Positions 1 to 8,272 are shown, numbered from the stretch's first letter. The stretch: 58,754 bases of DNA from an uncultured Eubacterium sp. (GCA_937966095.1 CALCKF010000063.1:1-58754), one strand, 5' to 3'. Notes: generated from the letters alone by a model not told the origin. A program made the numbers and translations.

Positions 1-551
1 CCCTGCCGGATGGTGTGGACTATCACTTCCCTGGCGGCGAGGGCGCTGAGCCGGTCACCGTAAGCTTTGCCGCATGGATGGTAAAGGACGGAAACGGCGG
101 CTACAAGGCCCTGGAAGATCCCGTCACATCCAAAGCGGTAAAGCCTGCCGTGGAGACGGAGAAAGTCAAGCGGCGTAAGGTTCTCATCACGGCGGCGTTC
201 CGTTCGGATATGGCAGACGAGTATGCCCTGAATGACGAGAACGGGAATCCCCGGTACGCCGTCAGGCTGCATGCCAACGGCGGGGCTTTTGAAGCGGACG
301 GGACCGATCTGCTGTATATGAAGCCGCGGTCGCTGGAATTTGCAGACCAGGAGCTTTTCTATGTGGAGGCCACCTGCCTGAAACCGACGAGCAGCGGCAA
401 GGTATTCACCGGCTGGTACAGGGATAAAGCCTGCACCGCCGGCCCGGTAACAGGGCTTAAAATCCTTGAAGAGCTGAAAGAGCGCCCTGTCAGGGAAGCG
501 CCCTATGCGCCGATGGATCTCTACGCCAAATGGGAGACGCAGGAAAGCTGA
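1..551 (+). CDS. C-terminal part of a surface protein with an InlB/Flg_new-type repeat (5'-truncated by window)
   Basis: The reading frame is open to the left edge of the window, so the gene starts upstream; a GTG at 15 is only an internal codon. The last ~60 residues have the pattern of the Listeria-Bacteroides (InlB B-type) repeat: an F-x-G-W-Y-x-D motif followed by a loop and a closing ...DLYAKWE strand. Such repeats occur in extracellular or wall-anchored proteins of gut Firmicutes. No sortase signal follows; the protein simply ends after KWETQES. Codons are more GC-rich than in the genes right of 14 kb, consistent with the acquired character of this segment. The function of the rest of the protein cannot be seen. 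Confidence 0.7.
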   Translation, partial: LPDGVDYHFPGGEGAEPVTVSFAAWMVKDGNGGYKALEDPVTSKAVKPAVETEKVKRRKVLITAAFRSDMADEYALNDENGNPRYAVRLHANGGAFEADGTDLLYMKPRSLEFADQELFYVEATCLKPTSSGKVFTGWYRDKACTAGPVTGLKILEELKERPVREAPYAPMDLYAKWETQES

Positions 552-574
552 AAACGCAGAAGAGATATCCCTCC

Positions 575-604
575 TTTATGCTTTGGTGAATACCAAAGCA
601 TAAA
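575..604. other. Perfect 13-bp hairpin after the surface-protein gene
   Basis: TTTATGCTTTGGT (575-587) pairs perfectly with 592-604 around a GAAT loop. No T-run follows on the plus strand, so this is a possible transcript end or processing hairpin rather than a textbook terminator. It lies 24 bases after the stop codon of the preceding gene. Confidence 0.45.
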
Positions 605-774
605 GAACTTTAACTGCGGCAAAGAAGGTTATTCGTTCCGCCCTGGCTGCCTGAACCGGCGCACCGGGGAACGGATGGCATAGAACACCGAGAAAAGGGG
701 GGGTGACACACCAAAAAGAATGATCAAACCCGTGTATTCACATAAATGTTATCTTGAAAGGAGAAAAATCAATC

Positions 775-2535
775 ATGAAACTAAAGCGCAAACTTCTTGC
801 AGGACTGCTGACGCTTTGTATGGCTGTTGGAATGGCTGTGCCGGCGTTTGCGGCGAACGGCCCCTCGTCCGGGGACATGAGCTCCGCATGGGTGCAGCTG
901 GTTCAGGGAGAAACAGGCAAGTTTCTGTACTCAAACAGCGGCAAAGTTGACACTGTGGAGGGCGCTGTCTATGACAAGGCTACCAACACCATCACCCTGA
1001 CAAACTACAACCACCCGGAAATGACCCTTGCCACCAACGAGATGGGCGACGATTTGAAGCTTCATCTGGTGGGTGACAATCATATCGCCGAACTGGTTGT
1101 ATGGGGCTTCGGCTGGGGCGGCAATCTGGAAATTACCGGAGACGGCTCCCTGACCATCAATGAAAACAAAACGTCTCAGACTGCGGCGATCCGCTTTATG
1201 GCCGAGGGAACACAGGGTCTGCTCAAGGTCGGCTCAAACGCTTCTGTGACAGCGTATAAGAGCGCAGGTGAAAACACTTATTCTGCGGCCTTTGTATCGA
1301 CAACATCCTCAACCCTTCCCTTCACAGGTAATCTGGAAACAGAGCTTGCCCTGACCGCCAATTCCGGCATCGAGGGGGAGACCACCGAAAGGGAAAATGT
1401 CATATTTGAAAGTGGATATGTTGCTCAAAACTGGAAGGTTCTCACCAAGGGCGAGGACGGAAAGAAATACGGCGTTAGTTACGGAACAATCTTAACCGGC
1501 AGCGATTTAACAAACGGCAAGCCTGTGGGCTATATCCACGAGCTGGTGAAGGTGGAAGGACTTCCTAGCCAAAATGAATATCTTGCCGTTCAAATTGCTA
1601 CCGTTGACGGACTTGAAAAGGACGCTCTGCCTGAGGGATATACCGACTCAGGGGAAACCATCACCGCCAGAACAGGCGATATCAGCTCTATGACAGTGCT
1701 GATCAAGGACGGGCAGAAGTTTTATTGGGGAGTAGACCCGAATCAATCCCAGTGGTTGGTCTATCAGACCGCCGTTGATAAAGTAACTGCGGAGGATTGG
1801 GGTCAGACAACCCTGACAAAAATTGTAGTGCCTGTGGCTGGAGAAGGCGTCAGCGGTGCGACCGAAGAAGATATTCCGGCAGGCTATACCACCAACGTGG
1901 TAAAGACCGGCATGTATAGCTACTACTGCACCAATGATGTGATCAAAGTATCCCCGTCCGGGACTTCTACCGATCCGGGTGTCAAGAATCTGACTGCTTC
2001 CGATACCGGCGTTTCCATCTCCCTGACCGACGGCGTACCGGAGGGTGCAGAGCTTTATGCCGACACCATTGCACAGGAAAGCGTGCTGGGAAGCCGTCCG
2101 GAACTGAAAGAGGAGCTGCCGGGCCTGCTGTCCATTTACGAGATCAGCGTTAGAAAAGACGGTAAAGCTCTGGAAATCAAGGATAACCCCATGACGGTCA
2201 AAATCCCGATGAACGACCACCTGAAGGGCTACAAATACTACCAGGCGGTATATCTGGGTGACCCGCTGGAACGCTTTGATGCAGTGGTGGAAGGTGACTT
2301 CCTGGTGTTTGAGACTACCCATCTGAGCCAGTATGCTATCCTTGGCTCCAACACGCCGTTTGAAACCAGCGAAAAGCCCGAACAGCCTGGCAAGCCTTCT
2401 GAGAAAACAGAAAGCCCCCAGACCGGCGATAACAGCAATATGTTCCTGTTGGTCGCTCTGCTGTTTGCCAGCGGTGGTGTTCTGACCGTGTTGGGTGTTA
2501 CAGACAAGAGAAAAAAGAAAGGGATCACTAAATAA
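775..2535 (+). CDS. Secreted cell-wall protein with SPQTG sortase signal
   Basis: The ATG at 775 is preceded by AAAGGAG (757-763), which favours it over the TTG at 754. The first ~27 residues form a signal peptide (MKLKRK, hydrophobic core, AFAA cleavage region). The C-terminus has the full sorting signal: SPQTGD, a hydrophobic stretch (MFLLVALLFASGG) and a KRKKK tail. (S/N/P)PXTG is a variant of LPXTG used by clostridial sortases. The ~586-residue body is an Ig/beta-rich ectodomain; I recognise no enzyme motif in it. Near the C-terminus a beta-sandwich segment (MTVKIPMND..., then HLSQYAILG) resembles modules common in clostridial surface proteins. It probably follows the preceding surface gene as cargo of the same mobile element. 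Confidence 0.8.
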   Translation: MKLKRKLLAGLLTLCMAVGMAVPAFAANGPSSGDMSSAWVQLVQGETGKFLYSNSGKVDTVEGAVYDKATNTITLTNYNHPEMTLATNEMGDDLKLHLVGDNHIAELVVWGFGWGGNLEITGDGSLTINENKTSQTAAIRFMAEGTQGLLKVGSNASVTAYKSAGENTYSAAFVSTTSSTLPFTGNLETELALTANSGIEGETTERENVIFESGYVAQNWKVLTKGEDGKKYGVSYGTILTGSDLTNGKPVGYIHELVKVEGLPSQNEYLAVQIATVDGLEKDALPEGYTDSGETITARTGDISSMTVLIKDGQKFYWGVDPNQSQWLVYQTAVDKVTAEDWGQTTLTKIVVPVAGEGVSGATEEDIPAGYTTNVVKTGMYSYYCTNDVIKVSPSGTSTDPGVKNLTASDTGVSISLTDGVPEGAELYADTIAQESVLGSRPELKEELPGLLSIYEISVRKDGKALEIKDNPMTVKIPMNDHLKGYKYYQAVYLGDPLERFDAVVEGDFLVFETTHLSQYAILGSNTPFETSEKPEQPGKPSEKTESPQTGDNSNMFLLVALLFASGGVLTVLGVTDKRKKKGITK

Positions 2536-2567
2536 CATTGACAAACCCGAAATAGCATTATGATAAG

Positions 2568-2602
2568 CGGGCAGTGACCGAAAGACTGTCACTGCCCGTT
2601 TT
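2568..2602 (+). terminator. Rho-independent terminator of the SPQTG protein gene
   Basis: CGGGCAGTGAC (2568-2578) pairs with GTCACTGCCCG (2588-2598), 11 bp perfect, followed by TTTT. It is 33 bases after the stop codon. Confidence 0.85.
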
Positions 2603-2773
2603 CAAAAAACTCGATGTGAATATATGCTGGAAGTGAACATTTCTCGCTTTCGCAAAAAGCAGTCACGCAAACTGATTGAAAATTGAAAGGTTAAAGATAA
2701 AGGTCGGTGACGGTAAATATGTCTCCTGAAAAAAGAATAGACAACCGGAGTCACTCTCCAGCATGATTTTAAG

Positions 2774-2807
2774 ACGCTCAGCAAGAAATTACTTGCTGAG
2801 CGTTTTT
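2774..2807 (+). terminator. Terminator-like hairpin at the 5' flank of the group II intron
   Basis: ACGCTCAGCAAG (2774-2785) pairs perfectly with CTTGCTGAGCGT (2792-2803) around AAATTA, followed by TTTT. No gene is visible between the previous terminator (2602) and this one, so it probably ended a gene now lost. The group II intron begins within a few bases of its T-run. Confidence 0.8.
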
Positions 2808-2811
2808 CTTG

Positions 2812-4663
2812 TTCGCCCGCCATGGGCGGGCTCTAACGGGTGAAAGTCCCGAGTGCGCGTAGGCAACGACGAAGCACATAGCTGAACAGCAAGGGTGTTC
2901 ACCGTGAGGTGAAATCTGAAGGAAGCTGTAGGCAAACCTCTGACCTGACGGACAGAAACCACATATAAGGCTGGGAAATACGGATAAGACGGCAAGAAAC
3001 ATCGAAGTCCAAAAGTTGCTGGAAGTACCAGTAAATGTGGCAGGTATATGGAGGGAAAGAGTCCGCACCTTAAGCGGGGAGGTCTCACAGGCGGTCTCAT
3101 TAGCCGTAGTAACAACGAACTGTGAGAAGTCAGCAGAGGTCGTAGTAGTGAAGAAGTTCCTGTAATGGGGATGGAGCGAAGGACCGAACAATCAATCAGT
3201 TGAAGTCCGTTCCACTTCGTAGCCGGAGCAAACGCCTGTCGATGACATCAAAGGCGGCAAAGGCAAAAGGGGCAGAAAGGAAACAACGCATGGACACAAG
3301 AAGTCTCATGGAGCAGATAGTGAGCAATGATAACCTCAATGCGGCATATCTGCAAATCGTCAGAAACAAAGGAGCGGCAGGCGTAGACGGGATGACCGTT
3401 GAAGAGCTTGGCGCATATCTTGCGGAAAACGGCGAAAACATCAGGAAGCAGCTGCGGACAAGGAAGTACAAACCGCAGCCAGTTAGACGGGTGGAGATAC
3501 CAAAACCAGATGGAGGGACAAGAAACCTTGGAATACCAACGGTAGTTGACCGGTTTGTACAACAGGCAATCCTACAAGTGCTCACGCCAATCTTCGAGGA
3601 GCAGTTTCACGAGCATAGTTATGGATTCAGACCGAATCGGTGTGCGCAACAGGCAGTGCTGAAAGCATTAGAGATGATGAACGATGGGCATAGCTGGATA
3701 GTGGATATCGACCTTGCAAAGTTCTTCGACACGGTAAACCATGACAAGTTGATGACGATTTTCGGACGGACAATAAAGGACGGAGACGTTATCTCAGTGG
3801 TAAGGAAATTTCTGGCCAGTGGAGTGATGATCGATGACGAGTATGAAGATACAGTTGTCGGCACACCACAGGGAGGGAATATATCGCCGCTGTTGGCAAA
3901 TGTCATGCTGAACGAGTTGGATAAAGAGCTTGAGGCAAGAGGGTTGGATTTCGTGCGCTATGCGGACGATCTGATTATCATGGTAGGAAGTAAGCAGGCG
4001 GCGGAGAGGGTAATGAAAAGTGTTACCCGATTTATTGAGGAAAAGCTGGGATTGAAAGTAAATGCTGAAAAGAGCAAGGTGGACAAGCCCAAAGGAATCA
4101 AGTATCTCGGATTTGGATTTTACTATGACACATTAGCCAAAGGATATAAAGCCAGACCGCACCCGAAAGCAGTAGCGAAATTCAAAGCACAGATGAAGAA
4201 GCTGACATGCAGGAGCTGGGGAGTGAGCAACAGTTACAAAGTGCAGAAACTGAACCAGCTTATCCGAGGATGGATAAACTACTTCAAAATCGGGAGCATG
4301 AAGGGATTATGTGAGCGTTTGGACAGAAACATACGCTACCGTCTGCGGATGTGTATTTGGAAGCATTGGAAAACACCGCAGAATAGGGCAAAGAACCTGA
4401 TGAAGCTGGACGTACCCCGCTGGGCGGCATACAAAATTGCCTACAGTGGAGACCGTTATGCGAGGCTTGCGCATAACGGCTGGGTACATAAAGCGATAAG
4501 CAATGAAAGACTAACCACATTTGGGCTAGTCTCCATGAGTAATTACTACGCCGAAAGGCGTGTCATATGTTAAGTTGGTTGAACCGCCGCTTGCGGAACC
4601 GCATGAGCGGTGGTGTGAGAGGTCGGAAATTCCCCAATCAGAGGAATTTCCTCCTACTCGATT
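2812..4663 (+). mobile_element. Group II intron (approximate ends) encoding a reverse transcriptase/maturase
   Basis: A ~480-base structured, gene-free leader (short hairpins such as GCCCGCC/GGGCGGGC at 2815-2831 and a GGGTGAAAGTCCC element at 2838-2850) precedes an intron-encoded RT. After the RT stop, 4579-4618 has a group II domain V pattern: AACCGCCGC, then GCGGAACCGC, then GAGCGGTGGTGT. Next comes a domain VI stem (GGAAATTCC with its partner near 4641-4650) and a CCTACTCGAT-like 3' end. The 5' end is placed just after the terminator hairpin at 2774-2807; the 3' end is near 4662. Both ends are estimates: the canonical GUGYG start is not obvious at 2812. Insertion just after a terminator stem-loop is the habit of class IIC introns, but the subclass is not resolved here. 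Confidence 0.8.
3290..4573 (+). CDS. ltrA: Group II intron-encoded reverse transcriptase/maturase
   Basis: About 427 residues. The RT catalytic motif is YADD (in RYADDLIIM), and the N-terminal RT0 region carries NKGAAGVDGMT. A TPQGGNISPLLAN segment (RT domain 4) precedes YADD. The C-terminal part contains a GIIM maturase domain (RGWINYFKIG...). No C-terminal HNH endonuclease is present, so mobility would depend on target structure or replication forks. I chose ATG 3290 because GAAAGGA lies 9 bases upstream and family members start with a similar MD-x-x-x-LMEQ; the frame also extends back to a TTG at 3200. It acts inside the intron RNP to splice and reverse-splice the RNA. The reading frame is intact, so the intron could be active. 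Confidence 0.93.
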   Translation: MDTRSLMEQIVSNDNLNAAYLQIVRNKGAAGVDGMTVEELGAYLAENGENIRKQLRTRKYKPQPVRRVEIPKPDGGTRNLGIPTVVDRFVQQAILQVLTPIFEEQFHEHSYGFRPNRCAQQAVLKALEMMNDGHSWIVDIDLAKFFDTVNHDKLMTIFGRTIKDGDVISVVRKFLASGVMIDDEYEDTVVGTPQGGNISPLLANVMLNELDKELEARGLDFVRYADDLIIMVGSKQAAERVMKSVTRFIEEKLGLKVNAEKSKVDKPKGIKYLGFGFYYDTLAKGYKARPHPKAVAKFKAQMKKLTCRSWGVSNSYKVQKLNQLIRGWINYFKIGSMKGLCERLDRNIRYRLRMCIWKHWKTPQNRAKNLMKLDVPRWAAYKIAYSGDRYARLAHNGWVHKAISNERLTTFGLVSMSNYYAERRVIC

Positions 4664-4677
4664 ACTCTCTCGACAAA

Positions 4678-4851
4678 ATGCCGTTCCTTTCAGCGCGAAA
4701 ACAGGCAGTTCGCCAAAAAATTTACTTAAAGGCATTAGAAATCCGAAAATGCCGTCGTTCTTATTTTATAGAAAACCATCTTGAACAGGAGGTGAACCCG
4801 ATGTACCTTGCGTCGTTGCTTGAAAACATAAAATATGGGATTTTGCCGTAA
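4678..4851 (+). CDS. Possible small ORF of the ICE remnant (57 aa)
   Basis: This frame starts directly after the intron 3' end and ends before a gene-free stretch. An AGGAGGTG sits at 4789-4796 in front of an internal ATG at 4801, which would give only a 16-residue peptide; that placement may mean a short leader peptide rather than the 57-residue product. The product is basic and matches nothing I recognise. It may be the 3' exon of a gene interrupted by the intron, or simply a leader. Confidence 0.25.
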   Translation: MPFLSARKQAVRQKIYLKALEIRKCRRSYFIENHLEQEVNPMYLASLLENIKYGILP

Positions 4852-5129
4852 GAAACGGCGTTTCCGCCGTCCTTCGGTGACAAGGTAGGAAATGAGAAAT
4901 AACACAGGAAAGATACAGGTGTTGAAATAGCAAAGACTGTCTTTGCGCAGACACACAGACACCTATATTTTTTTGACCTTCCCGGTCGACAGAATTCAAA
5001 ACAATATCCGAGAAGCGCCAATAAAAGCACCGAAAAAACGGGAATTTTACTTGGCTTGACTTTTTGCGGCCTTTACGCCTTAAAACAGCGGCAATCCGGC
5101 AGCTCTGTCGGCTGCCGCAGCCCTCCGTA

Positions 5130-5163
5130 TCAATCGTTTTTGAAACCAACCAAAAACGATTGA
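5130..5163 (+). promoter_or_regulatory. Perfect hairpin in the leader of the sigma-factor gene; the rest of 4852-5179 holds no gene
   Basis: TCAATCGTTTTTG (5130-5142) pairs perfectly with CAAAAACGATTGA (5151-5163). It ends two bases before the GGAGG (5166-5170) of the next gene, so it could act as an attenuator or as a terminator of an upstream transcript. A smaller hairpin (CGGCAGC/GCTGCCG) lies at about 5097-5117. I see no coding potential in 4852-5179. Confidence 0.5.
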
Positions 5164-5179
5164 ACGGAGGCACATAACC

Positions 5180-5689
5180 TTGAAAAAACAACCCAAAGCG
5201 GTTTATATCATAGAAAACGGCGGGTACACGGAATTGACCTATGAGGAATTCTGTCGCCGTGAGCAAATCTGCCCGTTATATGCGGACAAGCTGTTCCTGC
5301 CTCTCTACGGCAGGCTTATGGAGGTATCCAAAGAGGATTACGCAGAATTCTACCGAGCAAAGCGTCGACAGAAATATCTGGACGAACGCTCTGCGGACAA
5401 CGGCGACTTCTCTTACGATATGCTGACCACCGATGAATTCAGCGGCGAGGACATCCTCATCGCCGAGCAGCCGGATGTATGCGACGCCGTAGTGGAAAGC
5501 ATTATGACGGACAAGCTCAGGAAAGCCATCCTCAAGCTGACCGATTAGGAACAGCTCCTCATCTACCGCCATTATTACGCCGATATTTCAGGCACCGACC
5601 TTGCCGAAATTTACGGCGTATCACAACAGGCAATCAGCAAGCGGATCGCAAAAATCAGAGCAAAGCTCAAAAATCTTTTAGAAAATTAA
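5180..5689 (+). pseudogene. ICE-type sigma-70-like factor, interrupted by an in-frame TAG
   Basis: TTG start at 5180 with GGAGG nine bases upstream. Codons 1-122 match the N-terminal part of small sigma factors of Tn916/CTn-like elements (KAVYIIENGGYTELTYEEF...). Codon 123 (5546-5548) is TAG, but the same frame continues for 46 more codons. These encode the sigma region 4 helix-turn-helix (EQLLIYRHYYADISGTDLAE, then YGVSQQAISKRIAKI) up to TAA at 5687-5689. In the family this position is usually Glu in an E-E-Q run, so GAG to TAG is the simple explanation. Without region 4 the protein cannot bind a -35 element. A sequencing error cannot be excluded. A terminator follows. Confidence 0.8.
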
Positions 5690-5702
5690 AAAACTTGGTT
5701 GT

Positions 5703-5745
5703 AGCCCCCTCAACTTTTCGGCATGGAAAGTGAGGGGGCTTTCTC
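5703..5745 (+). terminator. Terminator after the sigma-factor gene
   Basis: AGCCCCCTCA...CTTT (5703-5718) pairs with GAAAGTGAGGGGGCT (5726-5740) with one bulged A, followed by TTCTCT. Confidence 0.7.
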
Positions 5746-5824
5746 TATAGCCTCCGCCCGTTCTTTGAAAACCGAATAGTACAGCGCATCCTTTACCTTC
5801 CTTCTGCCGTCGTCTCTGCATGAG

Positions 5825-6013
5825 ATGATCGTTGTTCCGAAAGAAATGACGGTATCGCCAAAGGAGCTGGGAGAAATGGTGCGGGAGGTCAACAAGACAG
5901 AAGTTGCAAGAGATGAAATCCTGTCGGACAGAGTATATGAGTTTGATAAAGAAAAACGACGGCTTCGCCAGGTGCCGGAATCCATAGAAAAGGCAAAGGA
6001 GATGGAGCGATGA
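5825..6013 (+). CDS. Small charged protein upstream of the mobC fragment (62 aa)
   Basis: A short hydrophilic protein (about a third Glu, Lys and Arg) whose stop codon overlaps the start of the next ORF in an ATGA arrangement at 6010-6013, the usual sign of translational coupling. An internal ATG at 5846 is an alternative start; no strong ribosome binding site is visible for either. I do not recognise the family. Position before mobC suggests it belongs to the mobilization region, perhaps as the C-terminal remnant of a longer gene. Confidence 0.4.
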   Translation: MIVVPKEMTVSPKELGEMVREVNKTEVARDEILSDRVYEFDKEKRRLRQVPESIEKAKEMER

Positions 6014-6312
6014 GAAAACGAAATGTGGCGATCCTGTTCCGTCTGAACCGGAAAGAGGCGGAGGCACTGGATAAAAAAGTAAAGAAAGCAGCTGAGCAGC
6101 TTGGAATTCCATACTTTACGCTCGCTGAATGGAGATCCATTAGAAAGCATAGAGGCACTGGCGCTTTCGTTGGAAGCGGTCATCAATCCCAGCCTTTAAG
6201 CGATAAGGATCTTCGAATCAAACAGCTTGAAGCAGAACTTCGTGAATCTCAGCGTGCAAATGAAATCCTTAAGGAAGCTCTGGGTTTTTTCGCCTCGAGC
6301 CGAAAGAAGTAA
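6010..6312 (+). pseudogene. In-frame chimera: MobC N-terminus fused to IS3-family OrfA
   Basis: The first ~27 codons (MRKRNVAILFRLNRKEAEAL...) match the N-terminus of MobC relaxosome accessory proteins. From about codon 24 the sequence becomes the middle and end of an IS3 OrfA: AAEQLGIPYFTLAEWR (end of the HTH), then a Leu-rich coiled coil (LRIKQLEAELRESQRANEIL) ending ...GFFASSRKK. The first ~22 residues of OrfA and the rest of MobC are missing. The joint lies in a VKKA stretch at 6082-6093, which both parents could plausibly share, so microhomology may have made it. The last codons contain the frameshift signal for OrfB. The product is unlikely to act either as MobC or as an intact OrfA. 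Confidence 0.7.
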
Positions 6313-7258
6313 GAGCACACCAGCGCTACGCCTTCATTTACAGATACAGTAAACGCTGGCCTGTTAATGTACTGTGTCGCGTTCTTGAAGTTAGCGAAAC
6401 GGGCTACTACAAGTTTAGAGGAAATCTTGGAAACCCAGGGAAGGACGCCATTCTTTCGGCAGGTATTAAAAGGATTCTTGACGAATCTGCTTTTAATGAT
6501 AACTATGGTGTGCAGCGTATGCAAATTGCTCTTTCTAATATCGGCATCACAGCAGGAATACGCAGAATAACCAGAGTCATGCGTGAAAACGGATGGCTTC
6601 ACGAACGCAAGCACAGACCTCCTGGTCTGACGAAAGCCACTACTGAAATGCAGGAAAAGGAGAACCTGATTAAACAGGACTTCCATGCAGATGCACCTTT
6701 TACGAAGCTTCTAACTGATATATCTCAGATTGCCTGCAAGGATGGTAAACTATACATTTCTCCAATTATGGACTGCTTCAACGGCGAAATCCTATCTCTG
6801 ATAATGAGAGATAACATGAAGAAAGAACTCTGTATTGATACACTGAAAGCTGCCTGCATGAGATACCCGGTTACAGGTGCAATCCTGCATTCTGATAGAG
6901 GAAGCCAGTATACAAGTGATGCTTTCAGGAAGGAACTTGATAAACATCATATAGTTCAGAGCCTAAGCGGTGTTGATCACTGCTATGACAACGCTCGTAT
7001 GGAAAGCTTCTTCGCTACACTTAAGAAGGAACTGCTATACAGAATTCCAACCTACAGAATGACCAGAGAAGAAGTTAAACGAATCGTCTTCAACTATGTA
7101 TTCACGTATTACAACCAGAAGAGAATCTATACATCAAATCCGAACAGTCTTCCTCCTGCAGCATACAGAAGACTGTTCGAAGAGGATATTCAGTGTGCTG
7201 CTTAGACTGTCAGAAACTTTGTGGGTTTAACAGACTGCACTTTTCTTGACAATTCCAC
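6090..7258 (+). mobile_element. IS3-family insertion sequence, left end deleted
   Basis: The element contains the C-terminal part of OrfA, a -1 frameshift site and a complete rve-type OrfB. The right end is near 7258 because the interrupted recombinase frame resumes at 7259 with a family-typical NPTFYW segment. Reading inward from the right, the end begins TGTGGAATTGTCAAG, the usual TG-type start of an IS3 terminal repeat. No matching left repeat exists because the left end was lost in the MobC-OrfA fusion. With one end missing, the copy should be immobile. Confidence 0.75.
6273..7205 (+). CDS. IS3-family transposase OrfB, expressed by -1 frameshift from OrfA
   Basis: The OrfB frame opens after a TAA at 6270-6272 with no start codon before the slippery stretch GGG TTT TTT C (6282-6291). 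Slippage on T-TTT-TTC joins OrfA to ...FRLEPKEVRAHQRY. From there the frame is uninterrupted: a Y-G-x-x-R segment near 6511, then the rve/DDE catalytic core with the first Asp in LLTDISQI, the second in LHSDRGSQY, and Glu in DNARMESFF. It ends in a typical R-x-Y...NP...YR tail. The catalytic triad is complete, so the protein could still work in trans on other copies. An ATG at 6510 would give a 231-residue product lacking the N-terminal part. Confidence 0.85.
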   Translation, partial: GSSGFFRLEPKEVRAHQRYAFIYRYSKRWPVNVLCRVLEVSETGYYKFRGNLGNPGKDAILSAGIKRILDESAFNDNYGVQRMQIALSNIGITAGIRRITRVMRENGWLHERKHRPPGLTKATTEMQEKENLIKQDFHADAPFTKLLTDISQIACKDGKLYISPIMDCFNGEILSLIMRDNMKKELCIDTLKAACMRYPVTGAILHSDRGSQYTSDAFRKELDKHHIVQSLSGVDHCYDNARMESFFATLKKELLYRIPTYRMTREEVKRIVFNYVFTYYNQKRIYTSNPNSLPPAAYRRLFEEDIQCAA

Positions 7259-8272
7259 AATCCCACTTTTTATTGGCTGTCAAAGGGTATGAAAGTCGGC
7301 AATAAGCCAAAGCCGGGGGCAAACCCTTACAAGTGGACAAACGAAACGGTTTCCCGTATGCTTGAAAAGATCGAGTATTTGGGGCATACGGTAAACTTTA
7401 GAACTCGCAAGCAATCCTATAAGAGCAAAAAGAAGTTGTGGAATGACCCGTCGGAATGGGTAATCTTTGAGAACACACAACCGCCGATTGTGGAAGAAAG
7501 CGTATTTCTCATTGTGCAGAACATACGCCGATCCCGCCGCCCTACCAAAATGGGCGACATGGGTATTTTCTCCGGCCTTGTATCTTGCGCCGAGTGCGGC
7601 GGCAAGATGTATCAATGCCGTGCAACAAACTTTACCGAGGAACAGAAGTATTTTATCTGTTCTACCTATCGGAAAGGCAAAGATTTGTGTACGACCCATT
7701 CCATTAACAATGTTGTTCTGCATGAAATCGTGTTGCGGAACTTGCGGGAGGCAATCGAGTATGTAACGCAGTACGAAGCCGAGTTTATCCAAGAAGCGGC
7801 AGACAGCCGTTTGCGGGAGCACGACGCGGAGTTTTCCCGCAAACGCGAAACACTTTCCAAAGCCGAAAGCCGGATTGCCGAATTGGATAACCTGTTCAAG
7901 CATTTATACGAGGACAATGTAACCGGGAAATTATCAGATGAACGGTTTATCAAAATGTCCCATGATTATGAATTAGAGCAAGGAAATCTAAAGGCAATGG
8001 CCGAAGTGTTGCGGGAAGAAATCAAGAAGCAGGAAAAGCAAAAGACCAATGTTAAAGCGTTTATCAGCGTTGTAAAGAAGTACACCGATATGCAGGATCT
8101 CGACGCTTCCATTTTGCGGGAGTTTATAGACCGTATAGAGGTTTCCCATACCGACAAGAAATCCAAGACAAGGGAAATCACGATTGTTTATAACTTCATC
8201 GGTGCATTTGATTTTGAACGGGCAAAAGAAAAAACCCAAAATACAACTCAAAAACAGCAAAGAACGGCATAG
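7259..8272 (+). pseudogene. Large serine recombinase, C-terminal part only (catalytic domain lost to IS3)
   Basis: The frame is open from the IS3 end. Domains in order: end of the recombinase domain (NPYKWTNETVSRMLEKIEYL, then GHTVNFRT), a recombinase zinc ribbon (CAECGGKMYQC...YFICSTYR...C), a long coiled coil (about residues 175-270 from 7259), and a DUF4368-like tail (ILREFIDRIEV). This is the layout of Tn4451 TnpX / Tn916-like large serine integrases. The resolvase domain with its catalytic Ser is missing. An ATG at 7289 could start a truncated DNA-binding protein but it has no clear ribosome binding site. It marks the right end of the first mobile element; the element is now unable to excise by its own enzyme. 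Confidence 0.85.

Noticed and set aside
720..950. 76-codon frame overlapping the signal peptide of the SPQTG protein
   Set aside because: It lies out of frame inside a gene with clear signal peptide and RBS; composition is not protein-like.
1648..2592. Long reverse-strand frames over the surface protein gene
   Set aside because: They mirror the codon pattern of the plus-strand gene and have no RBS or family match.
2778..3191. Reverse-strand frames over the intron leader
   Set aside because: This is structured ribozyme RNA; the frames have no RBS and no homology.
3290..4573. Retron or diversity-generating RT
   Set aside because: The RT is followed by domain V/VI-like RNA and has a maturase tail; no msr/msd or template/variable repeat is visible.
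5546..5548. TAG codon read as pyrrolysine
   Set aside because: The family residue at this place is Glu, no pyl genes are in view, and sigma factors are not known to use it. A point mutation is simpler.
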